NCBI RefSeq assembly: GCF_024679095.1
Contig: NW_026112164.1
Coordinates: 1,484,939-1,548,938, forward strand
Direction: 5' to 3'
Length of the DNA: 64,000 nucleotides
From: Eriocheir sinensis
Lineage: Eukaryota; Arthropoda; Malacostraca; Decapoda; Varunidae
The notes beneath the pieces are model-generated. The model was given only the letters and a program-made list of their open reading frames with translations. It ran no database searches and was not told the DNA's origin. Numbering within the stretch: the first letter of the stretch is position 1; each line of letters starts with the position of its first letter. Shown piece by piece: positions 1-11,263 of the stretch. Both the position numbers and the translations under genes were made by a program.

Positions 1-78
1 CTTGCATCGAGTCACTGAAAGGGAGGATTCAGGGGACCAAGTTTCACCTAAGAAGCTCCGTTCCTGCTCCACACCAAG

Positions 79-3000
79 TTCTGCTGATAAGTCTCCCTGT
101 TGTGTAGTATGCGAGGACAGGACTGTCATAATCTGCATAAGGTTGCCACTGATAATGTGGACAGTAACCTGAAGAGTTGGGCCAAGACAACCAAGAACTT
201 CCAGCTTCTGGGCAGGCTGATTGCTCAGGCAGCAGATGCTCACGCTGCTGACACATACTACCATCTCCAGTGCTACACCCAACTGCGAAACTCGGCCCAA
301 GCCAAGAAACGCAAGACATCTGCAGGTCCTTGGAGCCTCACTTCAATTCTATTGCCATAGCAGAAATTGTGGCTTTGGTTGAGGACTCTGAGGATTCAGT
401 CTTCAAGGTGTCTGCACTGCGGCAGTTCTACAGAACAGTGATGGAAGACCAGGGAACTCCTTGTTCTGATACTCATGAACCACATTCCACTCGATTCAAG
501 GAGTATCTTCTGAAGCTCCTTCCTGAGTGGACAGACTTCTCTCAAGGCAAGGAAGTCTACATCTCCAGCAACCAGAAGGTTGGACATCTGCTAGCTGATG
601 CTCACAAGTCTCAGGCAGTTAGTCAGGATGATGCATTGCTGTTGATGCGTGCAGCAGTTGTCCTCCGGAAATGTTGCCTCCAAAGACAAGAACCTTTCAC
701 TGGTTCATTTGGCCCTGATTCTCTAACATCTCCTGTCCCTGGACAGTTGAGAAGCTTCATTAACATCCTTCTCCAGGGTCCCTCGATCTTGCATAAACAT
801 AACAATGATGAGCTGCAGGGGCAGGTACATGGCAGAGCAAGAGTTGCAAGTGCCATTGCCCAGCAGATCATTTACAACACTTGCAGTGGTTCACACCATA
901 CCACAACGTCTGCCAATATACGTCACAACAAAGACCGTGAAACTCCCTTTCCTCTGTACCTGGGTCTAAAACTACATGGCGAGGGCAGACAGAAAAAGCA
1001 GATCAGCAATGCCAATGCTTTTGGCATGTCTGTGTCCTACAAACGTGTCATGGAGGTCAAGCGCTCCATGGCACAAGCTGTAGTCAAACAGTTCGTCAGT
1101 GATGGAGTTGTGCTTCCCACCAACATACGCAAAGATGTGTTTGTGACATTTGACGTGGACAACTTGGACAGCAAAAACCAAGGTAACTTCTCCCAAGACA
1201 AGTTCCACGGCACTGCTATCAGTGTAACAAACCACCTGTCTAGGGACAACCTCGGTGTCGAAAGACCTTGTGTCCAAATTGACCCTGCAGACACTTCTTT
1301 GCCACAGCTACCTGACTCTTACTTAGTAGTTCAGCCAGCAGAGTTAACAAGAAATGATTTGTTTGTACCAAGTTCACCAGATCTTGATTGCCGGCCATCT
1401 CACAATCAGTTACACGGAGCAAAAGTCAAGGATGAATCTTGGATGGCACACGTCTCCACACAGCTGAACCATGACACCTTGGCAGAAGGTGAAGTCATCA
1501 CCTGGTCAGGCTATAATGCCAGGCTCATGAGGGACGACTCTGTAAAGCCCAGGGCAGTCGTAGGTGTTCTGCCACTTTTTCCCGATAAAGCAGCATCACC
1601 TTCTATGATGAAGCACGCCATGCATCTAGCAATCCAAGACACAGCGTTCCTCAACTCTGGGCAAACCCCTGTGCTTGGTGGTGACCAACCGCTGTATGCC
1701 ATTGCCAAACAGCTCCAGTGGTCCTACCCCGAGACACTGGGTGAGGATAAGCTAGTCATGATGATGGGCGCATTGCACATAGAGGACAAGATGCAACAGA
1801 TGGTTGGCAAGTTGCTGCGGGACTCTGGGTGGAGCAACATCCTTTCTCAGGCCCAGATACTCACATCTGGCCGGGCCCAGTCTGCGCTGGACGAGCATCA
1901 CATTAAGCGTACCCGCTATGCTCACCAGGTCTCTCTCATGGGTCTCTATCTCCTCAGAGAGAAGGCTTACTCCAACTACTGCTCCAGTGTTCAAGGTCCT
2001 CCAGAGCCTCTAGAGATGTGGCAGCAAAGGTCTAAGACTGGAAACCCAATGTTTATGTTCTGGTCCACTGTCATGGACCTGGAGCTTCTCATGTGTCGTT
2101 TTGTGCGGTCTCTCCGTGAGGGAGACTTCCCGTTGTATGTCCAGGTCTGTGATGAACTCTGCTCCTGGTTCCATGTGATGGACCACACCAACTATGCTCG
2201 CTGGCTCCCAGTTCATGTCCGCGATATGGTCCAGTTACCAAGGAAGCACCCACAGGTATATCAGCAGTTTCTCAAGGGGAACTTTGTTGTCCAGAGATCA
2301 TCTCACAAGTTCAGCCTCATGGCTAAGGACCAATCCCATGAGCAGTCAAACAAGGCCCTACAGATGCATGGTGGTGCAGCTGGTCTGTATGAAAAGCCCG
2401 AGGCCCTCACTCTGTTCATGCTAGCGGGTCCCGACTGCAGTCGATGCATTGACGAGTTTGAGGCATTGCTGGACACACCAAACTCAAGCACTGCACATCA
2501 TGAAAAGGCAGCTGCTTTGCAGACCAAGTACAGGAAAGATGTGCTGTCATTCACTGAGACAGCTGAACAGCTGGGTAATCCATTCAACGATGGCAAAGAC
2601 CTTCTGGCTCTTCATACTCAAGAGGTAATGGACGACGAAATTGTTTCATCTCTTTCTCACCTGCATGAGCTAGGCAAAGACTTACATGCTAAATTTGTTG
2701 TGCAGATTCTAGACCAAACAGTCTTGCCTATAACAAACACTCTGAAACGTCAGAAGGTCCTAACATTTGACAATCGTCCAGTCAAAACCAAAAAGGGAAG
2801 CAAAGTGGGCACTGCTCAGAGAAATGCCTCCCTCATAACCCAGCTGTTTCTGTCCTTGCAATCTCGACCTGATGCAGACATGAAAGACTTCTTTCGATAT
2901 GAGAATCAAAAAGATCCACCAAGCCTCTCAGATCAAGGGTCATTACGACCTACAAACAAGGCAGACATTCTAGAGTGCTTGGAGGCACCAACTGGTCGCT

Positions 3001-4250
3001 CAGCTGCGGCTAAAACAGCTACAGTTGTTGTATTTGACATGGCTGCTGTTGTACATATGGTTCGGCCTACCAAAGCCCATACCTTCCTTGACTACGTACC
3101 ACAGCATCTGGTTCCATTTCTGAAAGCACATGAGCCAGTCTACCACACGAATCGATGCAGTGTGGGACACCTATCCAGAGGTAAACCTGAAAACTCTGAC
3201 ACATCAGCGTCGTGGTCTAGGCCAGCGCACCAGGATAGGGGACGGCGCACTCGCATTCCAAAGCAGGACTGGAATACTGCGTTCGTAACAAACATTGACA
3301 ACAAGAGGAACTGTTCCCCTTCTTGAGTGCTCAACTTGTAAAGCAGGACCTGGGTGGGAGGCTTGTCCTAAGTACTGCCATGGAGAATGTTCTCCAACAA
3401 ACGTCACAACGTGTCTGGCCTTCAGCCTTGCAACCACAGTGAAGCTGACACCAGGATAATGCTGCACCTTGCCCACGCCTCACAACAGGGTCACAAGGTT
3501 GCTTTGGTCCGTACAGTGGACAGTGATGTTGTCATTCTGGCAATCCACTTCTTTGCTTCATTTGGTCTCTCTGAGTTGTGGATCTGCCTTGGCAGTGGGA
3601 AGAAGACACGTGACATTCCCATCCACACTCTGTCTGCACAGCTAGGACCATCAAGATGCAGTGCTCTCCCACTATTCCACGCAGTGACAGGCTGTGACAC
3701 TGTCTCACAATTCTTGGGATGTGGCAAAAAGACAGCCTGGTCAGCCTGGCAGAATACCTCGGGAATGACAGAGACTCTGGTAGCCCTCACTAGAGACCCG
3801 CATGAGCTCAGCCTTGAATCTCAACACATGCACAAGCTAGAACGCTTTGTCGTAGTCATGTACAGCAAGAGCTGTGGCCTGGAAGGAGTCAATGAAGCAA
3901 GGCATAAACTGTTCACCAGCGGGAAGAAGAAATTGGAAGACTTGCCACCAACACAAGCAGCTCTGTATCAACACATCCTCAGAGCGCTGCTGCAGACCTG
4001 CTTCTTCTGGAGGCAAGCGACATCAGTCCAACTGGACACCCCTGATTTCCAAGACTGGGGCTGGCAGAAGACCAGCACTGGTGAATGGCTGCCATTCTGG
4101 ACAACTCTTGAGGACAGCAGCAAAGCCTGTTCCGTCCTATTGCGATGTGGCTGTGAAGTGTCTTGCACAGGGAATTGCAAGTGTTCAAGGGCGACCGTAC
4201 ATTGCACAGTTCTCTGCAAATGTGAAGGTGGATGTGTCAACAATTACTGA
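79..4250 (+). pseudogene. PIN/XPG-like nuclease-domain protein of a multi-copy family, frameshifted
   Basis: Large intronless-looking gene of about 1,380 codons read across several frames. The N-terminus (frame changes near 112 and 325) has a CxxC pair and a YHLQCYTQLRN motif that matches the E2 protein at 25.3-26.1 kb. The main open stretch is 270-3326. An Asp in 'VVFDMAAVVHMV' (~3035), 'SEADTR' (~3441), 'TVDSDVVIL' (~3519) and 'TGCDTVSQF' (~3690) give the spaced acidic positions expected of PIN/FEN1-XPG-type nucleases. The end (4140-4245) is a Cys-rich tail with CGC, CKC and CKC pairs. Between 3145 and 3425 the family sequence moves frame 0, 1, 0, 2, 0, with stops at 3324 and 3339 in frame 0. 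Nuclease activity is inferred from motifs only. Several small indels make this copy non-functional unless they are assembly errors. Confidence 0.65.
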
Positions 4251-4460
4251 TATAATTTATGTATCATGCTTCAATTATAGATTGATTGATTTATTGTATT
4301 GATTTATTGGTGAGCCCAGCTCTTTCATAATGCACATATTATATATGTATCATGCTTGATTGATTTATTGTCCAATGAATGATTCATTAGTGTTCCACTT
4401 TTCCATTGGGTGTAACGAACCTGTCACAACCAGGCATAAGGTTTTTCTCAGTATGATTGC

Positions 4461-4591
<131 letters not shown>

Positions 4592-5064
4592 GGTTTCATA
4601 TAGTGTTAAGATTATGTATGATTGTATGTTCTGCATATTGTACCTACTTTTATCAAAGCCATGCACACTGCATCGTGTAGACTGCACAGTCTCATTAAGT
4701 GACGTCAATTTTGGAAGTTGTCTTTGTAAATTTGACTGTCAGCCATATTGAATTTTTAAATATGCCTACATCTGCAACAAATACTAGAAAGTCCACACCA
4801 GATGTGAAGTCCTTGGGGTCAGAAACCATAGGAAAGTAGAAGTTTTTTGGCAGCTGTGCGACTTTCAACTGCATGAGTGTGCAAAACTCTTTTCCCGTAT
4901 GGCAGCCATTTTGAATTGTCCAATATGGCGGCGCCACTGAGAATTGGCTTTGGCGCCCGGCAGATTTGGATTCAGCATATCAAAATCTACAAGTGTGCCT
5001 AATTTCATGCTTTTGCACAAATTTGCACAATTCATCCTTGAAATCCCCCTAAGGGACTGGACTA

Positions 5065-6088
5065 CTGCTGCTTGACTGCTGCTGCTGTTGCTGCTGTCCT
5101 ATCCCTAACACATCATCAACTGTGTCAGTGCTGAGTGGCTCTGGTACCCCTTCAAATACATGAGACGAGCAGCCTATGATGTCATACACCAGTTTATCTA
5201 CCACAGTTAATGTCATAGTTATATAGGCAGGCGCCTGCGTATCTGTGGTGCCACACGTGTGGGGCACTCAGGTGCTGGGGGAAATGTCATTGTCATGAAG
5301 GGGCAGGGGTAAACCAGTGTATGCTGTGAGGCCTTGGTGTGGAAGTTCCCTGTCTGAACTGTGCAGCTAATCCCCCATACAGTGAGGGCCTTTTTTACTC
5401 CCTCAGGGGCTGTGCAGCTGAGAGAGTGGTGTACATGAGTGTGAATGTGTGAGTGAGTGTGTGCCTGTCTTGGCTACCACCCTTCATTGGGGGAAGATAG
5501 CCAAGGTATTTAGATAGATTGATAGTCATTGACAGATGAACATTAAAAAAATTTCTGTATCAAATATGCAGTTCACTGCTATGAACTTATTAACTTTAAG
5601 CTGAAATAAAGGCGTTGTGGCCAGTATAGCTGCATTCTGTGAGCACATAAAAAACTAACTAATACAAGTTTTACATATCAAGACATAACAACTAAAAAAA
5701 TTACCAGTCTGCCGCTGCTCATTCTTGCACTTGGCAATGCAAGGCTTTGATTTTTGTTATACGTTGTACCAACGCCTCTCACAGTCATCCTGCGTACGGG
5801 GTCCACTCCCAGGGAAGGCACTGTCAGGGTATAAATGTGAAGCAAGTTTCTTAATCGTTTCACTATGGCATGCTGTTTATTTCCCATACCTTCTCCAATA
5901 ACATGTAATACATGCTGTGATGGAAAGCTAAATCGGTACCGGTATTTTATTTACATGCATCATAAGACATTAACTTTTTAGTTGTTATGAACATGGCCAA
6001 AAATACTACTTTTCATTACCTACTTTTCTAAAATGCTTTTCTCTAAGTAGGATGATATTACACAATACAGCTATACAAAAAAATTCAA
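5065..6088. other. Gene-free stretch with possible LINE 3'-end relic
   Basis: No coding region was recognised. 5067-5099 is a CTG-rich tract. At 5469-5505 an 8-bp stem (CTTGGCTA / TAGCCAAG) with a C-rich and a G-rich inner side is followed by 'gtatttagatagattgat', which resembles the hairpin-plus-tail end of CR1-type LINEs. This is weak evidence. The rest is AT-rich with nothing recognisable. Confidence 0.3.
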
Positions 6089-7188
6089 AGCATTAATCTT
6101 AATTTCATTATTTTGAGTATACTTCTAACCTAACATTATATCACCAGAAACTGTTTGACCAATGCTATTAAAATAATATTGTAATCTTACTTTACCATTC
6201 TCATCAAATCTACCTATTCCGATATAGTCTTAACATAAAATACTTGTAAAAGTGTTGAGAGTCTGGCATGCCCAACCCCCCCCCAAAAAAAATATAAAAA
6301 AAGAATAAATAAAATAACAGGTAAATATGACGACTTATACTAATCCCCTTTCCAACCTTACAAACTTGGGGACCTACCATGTTAAGTTAGGACGTGTTAG
6401 GTAGGACAGGTTTAGCAGGAGTTGGTTTAGTTATGTTAGATTGTTGAGGGAGTGGGGGTTGCAGCAGAAATGGTCATGATGATGCTATTCACGTGGAGCA
6501 GTAGGAAAAAGTATGTTCTGTTTGGAAACTCTGTGGTTGCGTTTGTATACAAAAATACCCATTTGACGAGGTTAGGTGAGTTTGCAAGTTACTTGAATCA
6601 TGAACATGTGAATATGTAACAAAAAAAAAAAAAAAGCATTAACCTTAATTTCATTATCTTGAGTACATTCCAATCTAACATTATATCACCATAATCTGTT
6701 TGACCAATGCTATAAATATACTATTTTAATCTTACTTTACCATTCTCACGATACCTACCTATTCCCATATAGTCTTGACATAAAGTACTTGTAAAAATGT
6801 CCATAGTCTGGCATGCCTAGCATCCCCCCCCCCAAAAAAAAAAAAATAATAATAAACAAATGAAAATAAATCAAGAATAAAAAAAAGGTCAAATATGCCT
6901 TAACTATCTATACCAACCCCCTCTTCCCCCCCAACAAACTTGGCATGTTAAGTTAGGATGTGTTCGGTAGGACGGGGCAGGTTTGGCATGGTTAGGTTTA
7001 GCTATGTTAGGTTGTTGAGGGAGAGGGGGTTGTGGCAGAAATGGTCATAATGAAACTATTCAGATACAGAATGAAAAGGTATGTTCTGTTTGGAAGGTCA
7101 GTGGTTGTGTTATTATGCAAAAAATACCCACTTGATTTGGTTAGGTTAGTTTGTAAGCTAACTGAAGCATGACTATGTGATTACCAAC
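6089..7188. repeat. Tandem duplication of a ~0.55 kb AT-rich unit (2 copies)
   Basis: Copy 1 is about 6089-6620 and copy 2 about 6636-7188. Both begin 'cattaaccttaatttcatta'-like, share 'acattatatcacca..ctgtttgaccaatgctat', a poly-C/poly-A junction (6279-6297 and 6824-6845), 'atgttaagttagga' and 'gggtggggg'-type motifs, and end near 'atgtgattaccaac' or 'atgtgaatatgtaac'. Divergence is moderate. No coding content was seen. Confidence 0.8.
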
Positions 7189-7328
7189 CTTGTTACAGCT
7201 TCTGCCACTTCAGTCCACGCTCTCTTCTTATCCTCAGGGGTGATGCTCTTCCCATAACACCCTCTGATTGTACGTATTTTTTCATGAATTTGACGTAAGA
7301 AGACCGTTTCATCTGGCGACCAATTAAA
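7173..7328 (-). CDS. Partial Myb/SANT-like DNA-binding domain (single exon or relic)
   Basis: The frame reads FNWSPDETVFLRQIHEK and then, after about 15 residues, ITPEDKKRAWTEVAEAVT. This Trp-Ser-x-Asp-Glu start, basic centre and AW..VAEAV end fit the Myb/SANT-like domain found in many arthropod regulators and transposon-associated proteins. An in-frame TAG immediately precedes it at 7329-7331, so 'ttag/TTT' could be a splice acceptor. The frame closes at TAG 7173-7175, with a possible donor just before (TTG/GTAATC). Only about 50 codons are visible, and the downstream end overlaps the duplicated AT-rich unit. It may be an exon or a dead fragment. Confidence 0.4.
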   Translation of the reverse strand, partial: FNWSPDETVFLRQIHEKIRTIRGCYGKSITPEDKKRAWTEVAEAVTRLVIT

Positions 7329-7759
7329 CTAACTCCTTTTCTGCGCTGGTTCTCCGGCCCGTAGATGTGCTCATTGGGGCAGATGACGTGGTTATGGCGC
7401 GGTAATTTCAGCAGAGCAAGTTGTGACGCAGGAGGGGAGATATGTCGGATGTTTACGTTTTGCACGGAGGCGTCCTTAGCAACGAGCCCGCCATAAAGAA
7501 GAAGATAATAGTAGCCAGGATTTGCTAATACTTACACTCAAAGTTGACGAGGATAGCTGTTACTCTTAATAAATTGAGACTATTAACTTTGATAGTAACT
7601 TTAAGAGTAAAAGTTAACAGCCCTCGAGGATACGGGCCCAGGAGTCTTGGGAATGGAGAGGATGTGTCGCACTCGGCTCCCTTTCCGCAACAGGCGGTAG
7701 CTGAGAGCGAGAAGACGTTCAAAGCAGACGTTTAACGTATATTAGTATTACGATTATGA

Positions 7760-7760
<1 letters not shown>

Positions 7761-7817
<57 letters not shown>
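7761..7817. repeat. (TG)n microsatellite
   Basis: Uninterrupted TG tract. 7330-7760 shows nothing else recognisable. Confidence 0.95.
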
Positions 7818-7819
<2 letters not shown>

Positions 7820-8043
7820 TTGAGAGCTCAGTGGCACCGAGTGACCGAGCTATTTCCCCTTTGGTTTTGTTATGAGTTAATGGTAGGATATAAGATGTGC
7901 TCTGAGTGAAAAAAAGTAAGGTGTTAATGATGGGTTCATAAAATTGTGTGTAGAGTGCGACGTCAAACTGTCAACTGAAAGCGACGGAGGGGTGTTTGTA
8001 GCGGGAGACAGGAAGAAGAGGAATACGAGATTGGGATGGCTCT

Positions 8044-8046
<3 letters not shown>

Positions 8047-8092
<46 letters not shown>
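8047..8092. repeat. (AG)n microsatellite
   Basis: Uninterrupted AG tract. 8093-8918 contains no recognisable gene. Confidence 0.95.
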
Positions 8093-8093
<1 letters not shown>

Positions 8094-8918
8094 ACGAAAG
8101 TCGTAAGTGTGCCTCCTCTCCTTGCCTCTCAAATTTACTTGATTTTAGGTGTAAGGTGCGGTCAAAGTGATTGGAGGACTATATAAGTGACTATATAAGT
8201 GAACTTGTCTGGTGACAGTGGTGAGTATGTAATAAGATTCTGTATTATGTCGGGGAGAGTGGCAGGCGACGCGAGACGCGTATGGGACCTGTAAGGTCGA
8301 CCTTGCCGCTATAATAATTGAGTGGCTGCGTGCGACAAGGCCAAGCGCCAACCACCGTGAAATTGAGTTAATAGTGTACTTAGCTCTATAATTTTCCCTT
8401 CTTCTTAGAAACAACAGTAATATGATCGTAGCTCTGCTGTGCGTGCAGCAAACGTTGATTAATCGTAGTAGTGTGTAGCTCATCAACCATGTCATTGCCA
8501 TCATCGTCTCATTCAGTAAATATCACACGTTTGCAGAGGCAGTTGCTGATAATCGTGGTTAATTCTAACACAAAACATTAGTATACACTATTGTTACCCC
8601 AAAATTATCATCATATACATGAAAGTTTCTTTAACTGGCCAACACTTCACTGCCGGCAAACATGGCGCGGGGCGGTTAGTGTGGGGGTGGGGGAGGTGCC
8701 CTGGCGGGCTGGGGGGTAGAGTGGGAGGAGGGACGGGAAGCACCAACGCGTCGTGTGTCGGGCACTCATCAATTTGTTTTGTTTGTTTAGTTTTCTTCAA
8801 TTTTAAATGTGTTGTAGTTGGGAATATGCATTAGGGTTTTCGTTTGTTAATGATGAATGCAGCGGCGCTAGAAAAAAAGTGTCACCCGTCCTTCCAGTGC
8901 AAATTATCAATGAATATT

Positions 8919-8956
8919 AGAAGAAGAAGAAGAAGAAGAAGAAGAAGAAGAAGAAG

Positions 8957-9051
<95 letters not shown>
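8919..9051. repeat. Compound (AGA)n-(GA)n microsatellite
   Basis: About 14 AGA units run directly into a GA tract of about 90 bp. Confidence 0.95.
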
Positions 9052-9052
<1 letters not shown>

Positions 9053-9410
9053 CAAGGTTACGTAGGTGAAGGATGTCATGGTGGGAGGGAGCGAGGGAGG
9101 GGAGGACGAGAGGGTACAATGGGCGTGTCATAATAGGGCTGCATGTGACAAATACCTATGTATTACGCTAATATTCAATGTATTAATTATAAATTGTCAT
9201 TGGCAGACTACATTCAACATCGTCACATTCAATTTTATCACATGCTAATATTCATTGATGACCACTCATTCCGAGAAAACACAAATTCAGCCGAAGACCT
9301 TCCATTTCGGGCACGGACACCACCATGCTACTTTTGCGTCAGCCTAGACTTAATAAAAAGTCACGACCTTGACATCAGGTGCTCAGGGGCATTCGATCTA
9401 CTACATCATC

Positions 9411-10980
9411 CAGTGTGTCAAGTGTCAACGTCTCAACTCCATTCTACGGCCAGTCTTGAGTTAGTGTGTCTGCCAACCTAACACGCTCATGGTGTCAATC
9501 AGCTTCAAGTATCTGTCAGCCTCACTGTATCAAACTCATATTCTGTCAACCTCACAGTGTGTTAATTTCACAGTGTCAGTCAACCTCACATTGTCAACCT
9601 CATTGTGTCAATCAACCTCACAGTGTCTCAAACTTCACAGTGTCTGTCAACTTCATAATGTCAATCAACCTCACTTTGTCAACCTCAAAGCATCTTTCGA
9701 CCTCACAGTGCCAATCAACCTTATAGTGGGTGTCTACTTCACAGTGCCAATCAACCTTACAGTGTCAACTTTAGTCTGTCAACCTCACAACGCCAATCAA
9801 CCATACAGTGTCTTCCGACCTAACAGTGTCAATCAATCTTAGTGTCTTTTTACCTCACAGTGCTAATCAACCTTACAGTGTCCTTCGACCTTACAGTGTC
9901 TGTCAACCTCAGAGTGTCTTTCAACCTCACAGTATCTACAACTTCAGTGTTAACCTCATAGTAGGTTTCAGCCTGACAGTGTCAACATCAAAGCGTCTCT
10001 CACCTCAGTATCAACCTCACAGTGTCTGTCATCCACAAGGTATCATTCAACCTCACAATTTGTCAACCTCACAATTTGTCAACCTCACAGTGTCTGTCAT
10101 CCACAAAGTATCATTCAGCCTCACAGTTTGTCAACCTCACAGTGTCTCTCAACCTCAGAGTGAGTCAATCTCACAGTGTATATCAACCTCACAGTGTCTG
10201 TCAACCTCAGTATCTGTCAACCTCAAAGTTTCAACCTCATATTGTCAACCGCAGTATCTGAACCTCACTGTGTCATTCAACGTAACAGTGTCAACCTCAG
10301 ATTATCAACCTCACTGTGCCTGTCAACCTCACATTTTCAACCTCACTGTGTCATTCAACCTAACAGTGTTAACTTCAGATCGTCAACCTCACTGTGTCTG
10401 TTAGCCTCAGTTTATGTCAACATCAGTGACGTTGAACCTCAGTGTGTCAATCTCATTGTCTGTCAACATCACAGTGTCATTCAGGGTCACAGTGCCTGTC
10501 AACTTCAGAGTGTCATTCAACCTCACAGTGTCTTAACCTCACTGTGTCAACCTCACAGGGTCTCTCAATCTCAGTGTCTGTCAACCTCACAGTGTCTGTC
10601 AACCTCACAGTTTCATTCAACCACACAGTGTGTCAACCTTACTGTTTGTCAACCTGACAGTGTCTCTCAACCTCACTTTGTCTATCAACCTCACACACTG
10701 TGATCAATCTCACAGTGCCAATGAACCTCACAGTTTTTCAACTTTACAGTCCCAATCAACCTCACAGTGTCTCGACTTTTCAGTATTAACCTCACAGTGC
10801 CAACCATTCTCACAATGTCAATCTTACAGTGCCAATCAATCTCGGTGTCAATCTCCCAGTGTCTGTCAACATTACAGTGCCAATTAGCCTCACAGTCCGT
10901 CTGTCAACCACACAGTGCACGGCTGTCAACCTCACAGTCCGTCAATCAACATCACAGTCTATCTGCCAGTTTCACAGTAA
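9411..10980. repeat. Degenerate minisatellite, unit about 16-20 bp (TCAACCTCACAGTGTCTG)
   Basis: Some 80 to 90 imperfect copies of a 'GTCAACCTCACAGTGTC' core with variable spacing. Frames are open for up to about 200 codons (repeats of VNLTVS), but unit length varies and frames are repeatedly lost, so coding is not supported. It starts gradually near 9411 and ends sharply near 10980. Confidence 0.9.
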
Positions 10981-11126
10981 ATAGTGTACTATAAGGATGA
11001 CCATCAAGAGAAACTTTTACGACGTGTATTTTTATGGTTGTTTGAAAAATACTTCACTTGTGAGGACACAACGAAAGCACTCAAACAGAACCGAGTGATC
11101 TGTTGTGATCTTGCAGGGGAGGTGGC

Positions 11127-11163
11127 TATGAACACAACAACAACAACAACAACAACAACAACA
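11127..11163. repeat. (AAC)n microsatellite
   Basis: About 11 ACA/AAC units between the minisatellite and the 3' end of the KH-like gene. Confidence 0.9.
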
Positions 11164-11263
11164 GAATATCTAGATTGATAAGAAAGACAAGAAATGATAA
11201 GAAATGCTAAGAAACATGGTGCTAAGGCGGCCGTCACGGGTCACAGGCATGTCTGTGGCTCGC

